Below, piece after piece: positions 45,401 through 55,608 of a DNA stretch of 64,000 nucleotides (positions within the stretch are counted from its first letter, which is position 1; every line of letters starts with the position of its first letter). The position numbers and the translations under genes were made by a program. The stretch is taken from positions 248,001 through 312,000 of the forward strand of contig JAUIKS010000002.1 of assembly GCA_030430565.1 (NCBI GenBank), in the 5' to 3' direction. Source of the stretch: Polyangia bacterium (GTDB lineage Bacteria > Myxococcota_A > Polyangia > Nannocystales > Nannocystaceae). Under the pieces are notes generated by a model. It had not been told where the DNA came from and searched no databases. It saw only the letters and a list, made by a program, of their open reading frames with translations.

Positions 45401-47756
45401 CCGCGCGATGACCCCCTTCGCGATCGGCGCGCTGATCAACCACTGGCGCGAGCACGCCAAGCGAGACCTCGACTTCCTCCGCGACGCCAAGCGGGTCGCC
45501 CTCGAGACCGGCGCGATCGAGTACGCGGCCTACTGCATGAGCAGCGAGTCCGGCTACGCGATGGTGCTCGGCGAGGATCTCGAGGAGGTCGCGCTGCGGG
45601 CGACCGAGAACGCGGCGGAGCTGCGTCAGACCGGCAACCCGATCTTGACCATGCTCGGCGAGTTTCACCTCGACGCGATCACGGACCTGCGCGACCCCGA
45701 CGCGCGCCTGCTGACGCTGCTCGGCGGCGACTCGACCGTCGACGCGCGCCGCGATCAGATCAGCCGCTCCGGCGACGTCACGGTCATCAGCACGGTCGGC
45801 GTCATCCGCATGATGCTCGCGCTGTACTTCGAGCGCTTCGAGCTCGGGCGCGCGGTCTCCGAGGCGCTCGCGCCCGCGCTCGAGAGCCTGTCGGGTTTTA
45901 TCTACCTGCCCGTCTACCGGTTCGCCGACGCGCTCTCGCTGCTCGCGGGCGCGCGCGACGTGCACGGGCGCGCCCGCGCCCGCGTGCTCAAGCGGGCCCG
46001 CGCCGGGCGGCGAGCCATCGCGCGCTGGGCTCGCCTCGCGCCGATGAACTTCGAAAACAAGGTCGCGCTGATCGACGCCGAGCTGGCGCGCGTCGAGGGG
46101 CGACACGGCGACGCGCGCGAGCACTACGACCACGCGATCCGGCTCGCTACGCGGCACGGGTGGACCCACGAGGCCGGCCTCGCCTGCGAGCTCGCGGCCC
46201 GCTACTACCTCGGGCGCGACATGGGCTCGCTCGGCGGCCACTACCTCCGCCGGGCGCGACACAGCTACATCCGCTGGGGCGCGCGCGCCAAGGTCAGCGA
46301 GCTCGAGCGGCGCTACGCCGCGCACCTGCAGCTCCACGACGCGGTGTTCGAGGAGCGCGCCGACCCGAGCGCGCGCGAGCGGACCGAGACCGGCTCGCAG
46401 CTCGCCTCCTCCCTCGACTTTCACAGCGTGCTCAAGGCCTCGCAGGCGATCGCGGACAAGATCGTGCTCGACGAGCTGCTGCGCACGCTCATGCGGACGG
46501 TGCTCGAGAACGCGGGCGCGAGCCGGGGCGCGCTCGCGCTCGAGCGCGCCGGCCAGTGGCTCGTCGAGGCCCACGGCGCGCCGTCGGCCGAGTCGATGCG
46601 GGTCCTCGAGGGGGCGCCGGTCTCGGCCGCGCACCTGCCGATGTCCGCCTTTAACCTGGTCGTGAGGACGCGCGAGCCGCTGGTCGTCACCCACGCGACG
46701 CGCGAGGAGCCGTTCGCGCGTGACCCCTACGTCGTCACCCATCAGCCCCAGTCGCTGCTGTGCGTGCCGCTGCTCCACCAGCGCGCGCTGCTCGGCGTGC
46801 TGTACCTCGAGAACGACCTGATCCCGAGCGCCTTCACCCACGAGCGCCTCACGGTCGTCAACCTGCTCTCTACGCAGATCGTGATCTCGATCCGCAACTC
46901 GGCGCGCTACGGCGACCTCGAGCAGGCGGTCGCCGAGCGCACCGCCGAGCTGCGCGAGACCAACGACTCGCTGAGCGCGAGCAACCGCGAGCTCGACGCC
47001 TTCGCCCACACCGTCGCGCACGACCTCAAGATCCCGCTCGGCACGCTGATCGGCTACGCCGAGCTGATCGCCGAGGAGCCCGAGCTCGACGCCGAGGAGC
47101 TGCGCGAGCTCGTCGACAAGCTGCGGCGGACGAGCCACGACATGGCGACGATCGTCGACGAGCTGCTGCTGCTCGCCAGCGTGCGCCGCGGCCAGGTCAC
47201 GCCCCGCGCGGTGGCGATGGCCGAGGTCGTCGATCGCAGCCTCGACCGCCTCTCCGGGATGCTCGCGCGGCACGGGCTCACGCCCGCCGACATCGAGCGA
47301 CCGACGCGGTGGGAGCCCGTGCTGGGCTACGCGCCGTGGATCGAGGAGGTCCTGGTCAACTACCTCAGCAACGCGCTCAAGTACGGCGGCCGGCCGCCGC
47401 GCGTCGAGCTCGGGCAGCTGCGCGAGCCGGACGGCGCGCTGCGCTGCTTCGTGCGCGACAACGGGCCCGGCGTCGATCCGGCGATCCAGGATCGGCTGTT
47501 CAGCGAGTTCGCCCAGCTGGAGAACGCCCGGGTCGACGGGCACGGCCTCGGCCTCTCGATCGTGCAGCGCATCATCACGCGCCTGGACGGCCGCGTGGGC
47601 GTCGAGACCGCGCCCGGCGAGGGATCGAGCTTCTACTTCTGCCTGCCCGCGCCGCCCGACGAGGCGCGCTCCGTGGACGCCGCGGACGACGAAACCTCGG
47701 ACGAAGCGGCGGACGAAGCGGCGGACGAAACGGAGACCGCCGCGCCGACCTCCTAG
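42468..47756 (+). CDS. Giant kinase-like / AAA ATPase / GAF / histidine kinase fusion
   Basis: 1762 residues in the layout of the HstK-type multidomain kinases of cyanobacteria and myxobacteria. Residues 1-280 are a Ser/Thr-kinase fold; the ATP Lys is kept (VILKML) but the catalytic loop is HLGISAGNI (Asp replaced by Gly) and DFG is DFA, so it is probably a pseudokinase. An AAA/STAND ATPase follows with Walker A GQTGAGKS near residue 330 and LALDDVQWAD as Walker B, then a long helical repeat region, a GAF domain (about 1320-1470), HisKA with HTVAHDLKIPL near 1513, and HATPase with NYLSNALKYG, DNGPGVD and GHGLGLS. The histidine kinase looks active. Confidence 0.93.
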   Translation: MQTIAGHEVLERLHEGRSHAVLRARRGPGDATVILKMLRSRVPTQAAVAGLRGEFSLLRELDAVGAIKANELISDDNLWVLSLEDFGGSSLARLALAGAIPLRELIALALALVDAVDSVHAAGVAHLGISAGNIVWNRETGALKLIDFAAAAPRGPRRPRISDAVLPAGSLGYIAPEQTGRINRVIDFRSDYYAIGVVLYELLTGRRPFVAESPVELVHCHIAVEPTPPRELDARVPESLSRVVLKLLAKRAEDRYQSAHGLRRDLERIAGWIERGEDDASFTPGAEDTRESFQLAQGLYGQARALGKLGDALARVREAGVATVFVRGQTGAGKSALLGELGRLAADAGARCVVGRFDPITARLEPHGALLQALRGLVRQLLGEDDRGVARWRARILVALSSNASLLAESLPELRALLGPQPAIQALTGGAARHRFRLALRGFVEALATRDEPLVLALDDVQWADDDSLMLIEDLACFAEVDGLLLVVSCLDGHFDGGLDGGLDEELGRDAVDRLRARLLELGAPHRTIQLDPIGPADITRLVADTLLCARARAAPLARVVHDKTAGNPMFVREFLSELHAAGALRYERSARAWTWSIDQIERSDVTANVVELLARRLDELPRALREVLTTAACLGRSFDAARLAAVGEHDTATCRAALTRAAAEGFIVDLGDDSYRFTHERAQQLVYTRIAEARRAETHRRAAERLLEGLSEDAAKDSPELFTIVRHLNAGRTGDALPPRPKRAARLNLAAGRRARRAAAYAPAHEFFEVAASLCARAPWDQLRLEAYLDAADTAYLTGDHARAEALIQDVLVNARSTLERARALELRVQSHTARDDLDGALRAALAGLREFDVHISEHPGRLDILRELASLRARLLGRRVSALRSLPRMRDARAQAIARLILVALPPAFRANQELYVLLALRVVILSLRYGQSPASPMAFVTCAHLMCSVLGDVETGMEFAALSRELNSSIGAPEFRAMTPFAIGALINHWREHAKRDLDFLRDAKRVALETGAIEYAAYCMSSESGYAMVLGEDLEEVALRATENAAELRQTGNPILTMLGEFHLDAITDLRDPDARLLTLLGGDSTVDARRDQISRSGDVTVISTVGVIRMMLALYFERFELGRAVSEALAPALESLSGFIYLPVYRFADALSLLAGARDVHGRARARVLKRARAGRRAIARWARLAPMNFENKVALIDAELARVEGRHGDAREHYDHAIRLATRHGWTHEAGLACELAARYYLGRDMGSLGGHYLRRARHSYIRWGARAKVSELERRYAAHLQLHDAVFEERADPSARERTETGSQLASSLDFHSVLKASQAIADKIVLDELLRTLMRTVLENAGASRGALALERAGQWLVEAHGAPSAESMRVLEGAPVSAAHLPMSAFNLVVRTREPLVVTHATREEPFARDPYVVTHQPQSLLCVPLLHQRALLGVLYLENDLIPSAFTHERLTVVNLLSTQIVISIRNSARYGDLEQAVAERTAELRETNDSLSASNRELDAFAHTVAHDLKIPLGTLIGYAELIAEEPELDAEELRELVDKLRRTSHDMATIVDELLLLASVRRGQVTPRAVAMAEVVDRSLDRLSGMLARHGLTPADIERPTRWEPVLGYAPWIEEVLVNYLSNALKYGGRPPRVELGQLREPDGALRCFVRDNGPGVDPAIQDRLFSEFAQLENARVDGHGLGLSIVQRIITRLDGRVGVETAPGEGSSFYFCLPAPPDEARSVDAADDETSDEAADEAADETETAAPTS

Positions 47757-47775
47757 GCGGCGTGCGCCTCGCGGC

Positions 47776-48070
47776 TCACGGCAGCTCCAGCAGCCTGTAC
47801 TCCGACGGCGCGACCCGGTGCACGCCCCCGTCGACGAAGATCGCCGACCGAGATCAGCGACAGCTCGGGGCGCAGCCAACCTGTCTCATCGAGCAAGCCG
47901 TAGCGATCGAGGATCTCGAGCAGCCGGGCGCAGGAGCTCGGCGGATCACCGACGACGAAGCGACGCGCGCACGCGCGGCGCCCGGGGCGGCCGCGAGCGA
48001 GCGCGGCCTGTACGGCCGGGCTTCGGTCCTCAGAGTTCTCGAGCGCGGTGATGGTATCGCGCTCGATCCG
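47776..48070 (-). pseudogene. Remnant of a metallophosphoesterase with internal deletion
   Basis: In one minus-strand frame the segment RRFVVGDPPSSCARLLEILD through RPELSLISVGD matches the N-terminal metal-binding strands of calcineurin-like phosphoesterases (the usual GDxHG and GDxxDxG motifs are here GDPPSS and SVGDLRRRG). At about 47845 the frame shifts, and the next frame carries IFVDGGVHRVAPSEYRLLELP and a stop, which reads like the C-terminal end of the same protein. About 200 residues of the middle are missing. The start codon was not located and the upstream limit is approximate. It may be a deletion pseudogene. The region to 48314 holds nothing else that I can support. Confidence 0.5.
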
Positions 48071-48314
48071 CGCGCTTCTGCGCGAACGACCACGCGCCCG
48101 CGATTGCAGACGCCAGCGGACGCGCGGCGACGAGACGCGGTCCATGACCCAAGGGCCACGCGCTTACTTGTATCAACATTTGTCGCGCACGCGCTCGCGC
48201 AGGCGGCTGCACACGCGCCGCGCGGCGTTGCCTCGCGCGGTCGCGGGGCGCTATCGTCGACGTGATCGGTGGACAACGCCAGCCTCGCTGGCGAACGACG
48301 AAAGGCATTGGTCA

Positions 48315-49448
48315 ATGCGCGCGCCCCCTCGCTCCTCTCCTCCACGCTATGCGCTGCTCACGGCCGTCTGCGCCCTCGGGCTCGCCTGCGGCGACCCTGA
48401 TGATCGCGACACCGACACCAACAGCAGCGGCCCAGCCGGCTCGCTCGGGATCCCGACCCCCTCCGGCTCGAACTCCGGCGAGGGCTCGGACGGCGACCCC
48501 AGCGGGACGACCAGCGGCGGCGGCACGATGGGCTCGGAGACCTCGATGGGCGGCGGCTCCGCCCCCGACACCGGCGGCGTCAAGTTCGACCTCGGCATCA
48601 CCCCGGACTCCCCGCCGATGGAGGAAGACGAGGGCTGCAAGAAGGTCGACCTGCTGTTCGTGATCGACAACTCCGGGAGCATGCAGGACGAGCAGGTCAA
48701 CCTCGTCAACAGCTTCCCGGGCTTCATCGACGAGATCCAGACCCAGCTCTCGGGCACCGAGGGCTACCACGTCGGCGTGACCACCAGCGACGGCTACCTC
48801 TTCAACACGCTCGGCTGCTCGGGCGAGGGCGCGCTGGTCACCAAGACCGGGGGGACCGGCGCGAGCAACATGACCTGTGGGCCATACGCGGAGGGCTACA
48901 ACTTCATGACCGAGGCCGACGACCTCGCGTCGAAGTTCCAGTGCGCGGCCCAGGTCGGCATCGCCGGCGACGGCGACGAGCGGCCCATGAAGACCATGGG
49001 GCTCGCGCTCTCGCAGGGGCTCAACGCGCCCGGAGCCTGCAACGCCGGCTTCCTCCGCGACGACGCGCTGCTCGTGATCGTCGTGATCACCGACGAGGAG
49101 GACGACCACGAGGTCGACGGCTGCCTCCAGCTCCCCCAGCCCGGCTCGCCCGGCGATCCGCAGGACTGGTACAACACCGTCGTCGCGGCCAAGGGCGGCG
49201 TCGAGCAGAACATCGTCGTGCTCACGCTCATCGGCCCGCCCGGCCCCGACCCCGCCCAGTGCCCGCCGCTCGACAAGTGCCAGGGCGGCATCATCGGCGC
49301 CGAGATCGCGCCGCGCATCGACGCGTTCTCGACCTTCTTCACCTACGGCTTCGTCGGCCGCGTCTGCGAGGCCTCCTACGCCGCGTTCTTCAGCGAGGCG
49401 GTCAGCGTGATCAAGAGCGCCTGCGACGAGTTCATGCCGCCGGGCTGA
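48315..49448 (+). CDS. VWA-domain lipoprotein
   Basis: 377 residues. The signal peptide ends in ALGLACG (Cys24), followed by a Ser/Gly/Asp-rich linker of about 75 residues. A von Willebrand A domain begins near residue 113 with LLFVIDNSGSM, giving the DxSxS metal-binding motif. ITDEEDDHEVDG supplies the later acidic residues. Six or more Cys suggest disulfides outside the cytoplasm. Such proteins bind ligands through a divalent metal; the partner is unknown. The ATG at 48315 is used because the region before it is non-coding. Confidence 0.85.
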   Translation: MRAPPRSSPPRYALLTAVCALGLACGDPDDRDTDTNSSGPAGSLGIPTPSGSNSGEGSDGDPSGTTSGGGTMGSETSMGGGSAPDTGGVKFDLGITPDSPPMEEDEGCKKVDLLFVIDNSGSMQDEQVNLVNSFPGFIDEIQTQLSGTEGYHVGVTTSDGYLFNTLGCSGEGALVTKTGGTGASNMTCGPYAEGYNFMTEADDLASKFQCAAQVGIAGDGDERPMKTMGLALSQGLNAPGACNAGFLRDDALLVIVVITDEEDDHEVDGCLQLPQPGSPGDPQDWYNTVVAAKGGVEQNIVVLTLIGPPGPDPAQCPPLDKCQGGIIGAEIAPRIDAFSTFFTYGFVGRVCEASYAAFFSEAVSVIKSACDEFMPPG

Positions 49449-49491
49449 GCGCGACGCGAGCGGCGCCCCGCTGCGGCGCTACACTGGAGCC

Positions 49492-50619
49492 GTGCAGCCT
49501 CGGCTCTTCGCAGTCGCGCTGGTCGCGTCCGCCTGCGCGACGTCGCCGACGCCCTCTGTCGCGCCCGCGCCCGCGCCCGCGCCCGCTGTCTCGTCGCGCG
49601 CGGAGACGCCGCCCCCGCGCGAGCCCCTCGAGGGCTACGTGGTGCTCGCCCCCTCCGCCGACCTGCTCGAAGCGCCAGGCGGAGAGTCGCGGGCCTACCC
49701 CTGGTCGCCGGGCCGGACCGCGCGGGCGCTGTCACGACGCGGCGCGTACATCGAGGTCGAGAGCGTCGTCGCGAGCCCCGGCTGTCACCCCAGCTTCGAC
49801 CCGATCGACCGCGTCCGGCTGCGCGTGTGGGTGCACGAGGACGACCTCATGGAGGTCGTCATCAAGCCGCTCGATCTCGAGTTCGCCGACGGCTCGGCGA
49901 TGCACGTGTTCCCGGGGACACCTGTTCGCCGCCGCGCCGACGGCGCGCGCGAGCTCGTGCTCGGGCGCTCCTACCTCGTGCTGCCGATCCCCGAAGACGC
50001 CCTCGGCCGAGTGTTCGTCGGCGGATCCGAGCGCGCGCCTGGCCAGGAGCTCGAGCTGCCGGTGACCCCCGCGCCGACGCTCAACGGCCTCCCAGTCCCG
50101 CTCGAGAGCGTCGCGCGCGTCCGGCGAAGCGTGATCGGCAACCCCGCCCGCGCCCCGCTCGTGTTCCCGCCCCCCATGTACGTCGTGTACTCGTGGCGCC
50201 GCGCCCCCGACGACGCCCTGCTCGTCGAGCTGCGCTCGCGCTGCGGCCCGATCACCGCGCGCGTCGAGACCGACGCGACCCCGCAGCCGATGCTCACCGC
50301 GCGTGAGCGCGAGCGCCCGCTGGTCGACCGTCCCGCGGCGATCATGCCGGATGAAATTTACTACCCGTACAAAGGGCCAGGTTACGCCGACGAGCGTTAC
50401 ACCGCGCGCGAGGGCGCCGCGGTCTACTGGCCCAGCGGGATCCAGGCCGGCACCACGATCGCCGGCGCGGTCTTCAAGGCGCCGGGCCAGCGCGTCGAGG
50501 GCCGGCGCTGCTTTCATGGCGTCGGCGCGGGCATCGGCTCGCCGCTCTGTCTCGACGAGGCCGATCTCGAGCTCCGCAGACCTGATCGTCTGAGGGGCGG
50601 CGGCGGCGGCTACGGCTGA
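49492..50619 (+). CDS. Putative lipoprotein of unknown function
   Basis: 375 residues from a GTG. A short signal peptide leads to lipobox LVASAC (Cys15), then a Pro/Ala repeat (PAPAPAPA). The rest is beta-rich; one segment, GYVVLAPSADLLEAPGG, looks like the start of an SH3-type fold, and a second half-repeat begins near EFADGSAMHVFPGTPV. No enzymatic motif is evident. The Gly-rich end (RGGGGGYG) overlaps the convergent methyltransferase gene by 10 bp. It lies 43 bp after the VWA lipoprotein gene and may share its transcript. Confidence 0.7.
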   Translation: MQPRLFAVALVASACATSPTPSVAPAPAPAPAVSSRAETPPPREPLEGYVVLAPSADLLEAPGGESRAYPWSPGRTARALSRRGAYIEVESVVASPGCHPSFDPIDRVRLRVWVHEDDLMEVVIKPLDLEFADGSAMHVFPGTPVRRRADGARELVLGRSYLVLPIPEDALGRVFVGGSERAPGQELELPVTPAPTLNGLPVPLESVARVRRSVIGNPARAPLVFPPPMYVVYSWRRAPDDALLVELRSRCGPITARVETDATPQPMLTARERERPLVDRPAAIMPDEIYYPYKGPGYADERYTAREGAAVYWPSGIQAGTTIAGAVFKAPGQRVEGRRCFHGVGAGIGSPLCLDEADLELRRPDRLRGGGGGYG

Positions 50620-51836
50620 GCCCGCGCCTTGCGGGCGCGCGCGCGACCGCCGTCGGCGGCGAGCGGCTCCTCATCGTCGTCGGCCTCGAGCAGCGCGGGC
50701 GTCCACACCTTGTAGGGCTTCGCCCGCGCCGCGCCCCCGCTCGGCCCGGCGTCGTCGCGCTCGCGCTCGCCGACGAACCGCCCCTTCGCCCCCGCGATGT
50801 AGTCCTCGCGCAGCTCGCAGCAGGCCCAGCGACGCCCCAGCGACTCGCAGACCTCCCCGGTCACGCAGCTGCCGCCAAAGGGGTCGACGACCAGATCGCC
50901 GGGGTCGGTCAACATGCGCACGAAGAAGCGCGGGATCGCGGCGGAGAAGCGCGCGGGGTGGACCACCAAGTCGTGCTTTTGACAGTACTTGATGTACGCG
51001 CTGTTGCTCTCGTTGTTGCCGGCGACGAGCAGGTTCGGCGGGATCGAGCCGCGGTTGCGACGATTAAATTTCTTCGTGATCGCGTGCCCGCTCGGCCGCG
51101 GCTTGACGCGATAGCCCCGCTTGAGCAGGCGCTCCATGTCCGCGGAGTAGGGCTGCAGGACGCGGCGGTTGGAGGCCCGCGGGAACGCGCTCGGCGACAG
51201 CCACCAGATGCAGTCCACGGCGTCCTTAACCCGGATCCGGCGGACGTTGACCCACTCGGCGGGCGAGGGCAAGCGCGCCGGGTTCCACCAGTAAAACTCC
51301 TGCGCGAGCTTGAAGTCGAACTCCTCGCACAGCATCACCAGCAGCTTGAAGTGGTAGAGGTTGCGGGTCGGCTCGCCCCGGTTCCAGGCGCCGCCGATGT
51401 CGATCACCAGGCTCCCGTTGGGCTTGAGCACGCGACGAAAGCCGCGCGCGAACGCCCTGAACCAGTCGAGGTACTGGTCGGCGTCCTCGTTGCCGTAGGA
51501 CTTCTTGAACACCAAGCCGTAGGGCGGGCTCGTGACGATGAGGTCGACCGAGGCTGGCTCGAGGACCTTGTCGAGCAGCGCCCGCGAGTCGCCGTGGTAG
51601 ATCGTGCCGTGCTTGCGGCGATGCTTGACCTTGGGCCGCTTGAGCGCCTCGTCGGCCGGCCGCGTCACCCCGCCCGCCCCGGCCTCGCCCGCCCCGGCCT
51701 GCTCGTGCAGCGCGAGCAGGTAGTCCTCGGGCGACATCCCGCGGGCCCGCGCCGCCCGCTGGATCGCCGCGAGCTGACGCTCGCTCGCGTTCACGGTGAT
51801 GGCCTGCGCAGGCTTGGGCTCTCGCGTTCGCGGCAT
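50610..51836 (-). CDS. Orphan DNA methyltransferase (N4-cytosine/N6-adenine type)
   Basis: 408 residues. Motif IV is TSPPYG near residue 100, and motif I comes late as VVDPFGGSCVTGEV (about residue 327), the order of beta-class enzymes. TSPPY is more frequent in N4-cytosine enzymes, DPPY in N6-adenine, so cytosine is slightly favoured. The N-terminal 60 residues contain an RHH-like or short helical segment (ITVNASERQLAAIQRAARAR). No restriction endonuclease is adjacent, so it is an orphan methyltransferase or part of a split system elsewhere. It is 53 bp downstream of oxyR on the same strand. Confidence 0.9.
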   Translation of the reverse strand: MPRTREPKPAQAITVNASERQLAAIQRAARARGMSPEDYLLALHEQAGAGEAGAGGVTRPADEALKRPKVKHRRKHGTIYHGDSRALLDKVLEPASVDLIVTSPPYGLVFKKSYGNEDADQYLDWFRAFARGFRRVLKPNGSLVIDIGGAWNRGEPTRNLYHFKLLVMLCEEFDFKLAQEFYWWNPARLPSPAEWVNVRRIRVKDAVDCIWWLSPSAFPRASNRRVLQPYSADMERLLKRGYRVKPRPSGHAITKKFNRRNRGSIPPNLLVAGNNESNSAYIKYCQKHDLVVHPARFSAAIPRFFVRMLTDPGDLVVDPFGGSCVTGEVCESLGRRWACCELREDYIAGAKGRFVGERERDDAGPSGGAARAKPYKVWTPALLEADDDEEPLAADGGRARARKARAQP

Positions 51837-51889
51837 GAGGTGCCGCGCACTCTATCAGAACGCGCGCGGCCGCGCTCGCGCGCGCGCCC

Positions 51890-52855
51890 TCACCCGTCGA
51901 CTCGCTGCGGGCGCACCGGCAACACCGTGAGCGCGCTCGGGGGCTCGCGGAACGGCTGCGGGATCGTGCGCCGCACGGTCGACTCGAGCGCCTCGACGAG
52001 CCGCGACTTCCACGTGTCCTCGAGGTGCACGAGCCCGATCTGTCGCGTCGGCGTGGGCTCGCTAAACGGCCTGATCTGCGCGAGCCGACGCGCGCGCGGC
52101 AGCAGGCGCGCGAAGGTCTCGGGCACGAGCGTGTAGCCGCGCGAGCTGTCTACCAGATGCCGCAGCGTCTCGATGGTGCCGACTTCGAAATCGACGTTGC
52201 GCATGTGCGCGCAGCCCTCGACCTCGTCGCAGAGCGCGAGGCTCTGGGCGCGCACGCAGTGGCCGTTGCCGAGCAGCCACATCTTGTCGGCCTCGAGCTG
52301 CGCCGGGTCGACCTCGTCGAGCTCGAGGATCGGCTCGGAGGGCGCCGCGTACAGGTAGAAGGGATCGTGAAACAGCGGCCGCTCCTGGATCCCGGGCGCG
52401 TCGAGCGGGATCGCGAGCAGGCCGACGTCGAGGCGATGCCGCGTCAGGTCGGCGACGATCGTGTCGGTGGTCTGCTCGGTGATGGTCAGCTTGACCTTGG
52501 GGTAGCGGCCCGAGAAGGTCTGCAGAAACCACGGGATGACGTAGGGCGCGAGCGTCGGGATCACGCCCAGCGTCAGCTCGCCGGCGAGGCCCTCGAACTG
52601 CCCCTCGGCGTCGCTGACGAGCCGCGCGTGGGCGCTCAGCACCGCGCGCGCGCGCTCGATCAGCAAGCGACCTTTCTCGGTGGGCGCGACGGGCTTGGTC
52701 TGGCGCAGAAAGATGGTCAGGCCGAGGGTCTCCTCGACCTTGCGGATCTGCGCGCTCAGGGTCGGCTGTGAGACGTGACAGGCCCGCGCCGCCCGCCCGA
52801 AGTGGCCGTGCTCGTAGACCGCGAGGATGTAGCGAAGCTGCGAGATCGTCGGCAT
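51890..52855 (-). CDS. oxyR: LysR-type peroxide regulator OxyR
   Basis: 321 residues from the ATG at 52855, which starts the helix-turn-helix directly (MPTISQLRYILAVYEHGHFGRA). The effector domain keeps both redox cysteines of OxyR, Cys200 and Cys209, in GHCVRAQSLALC, at almost the positions known in E. coli (199 and 208). FRATSLETLR of E. coli is matched by VDFEVGTIETLRHLV. Oxidation to a disulfide would activate transcription of katG, encoded immediately upstream on the same strand. This strand order (katG then oxyR) suggests co-transcription or a separate oxyR promoter in the 122-bp gap. Confidence 0.95.
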   Translation of the reverse strand: MPTISQLRYILAVYEHGHFGRAARACHVSQPTLSAQIRKVEETLGLTIFLRQTKPVAPTEKGRLLIERARAVLSAHARLVSDAEGQFEGLAGELTLGVIPTLAPYVIPWFLQTFSGRYPKVKLTITEQTTDTIVADLTRHRLDVGLLAIPLDAPGIQERPLFHDPFYLYAAPSEPILELDEVDPAQLEADKMWLLGNGHCVRAQSLALCDEVEGCAHMRNVDFEVGTIETLRHLVDSSRGYTLVPETFARLLPRARRLAQIRPFSEPTPTRQIGLVHLEDTWKSRLVEALESTVRRTIPQPFREPPSALTVLPVRPQRVDG

Positions 52856-52911
52856 GTGCCCTGGCACCATCGCACATCGTCGCGTCGGGCGTCCTCCCGG
52901 CGACACGACAG

Positions 52912-52955
52912 CGGCCCGGCGCTCGCGGAGCGTGTGCTCGCGAGGCGCCGGGCCG
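52912..52955 (-). terminator. Long hairpin between katG and oxyR
   Basis: CGGCCCGGCGCTCGCG (52912-52927) pairs with 52939-52955 over 16 bp with a single bulged base and an 11-base loop. It lies 23 bp after the katG stop and about 57 bp before the oxyR start on the minus strand. It could terminate or attenuate the katG transcript. No T run follows. Confidence 0.5.
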
Positions 52956-52977
52956 GCCGGTCGAAGCGCTCGTTTTG

Positions 52978-55608
<2,631 letters not shown>

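Noticed and set aside
42462-47879. 1805-residue minus-strand open frame opposite the giant kinase fusion
   Set aside because: Antisense shadow produced by GC-rich codon use; low-complexity Arg/Ala/Glu sequence with no domain, while the plus strand carries four recognisable domains.
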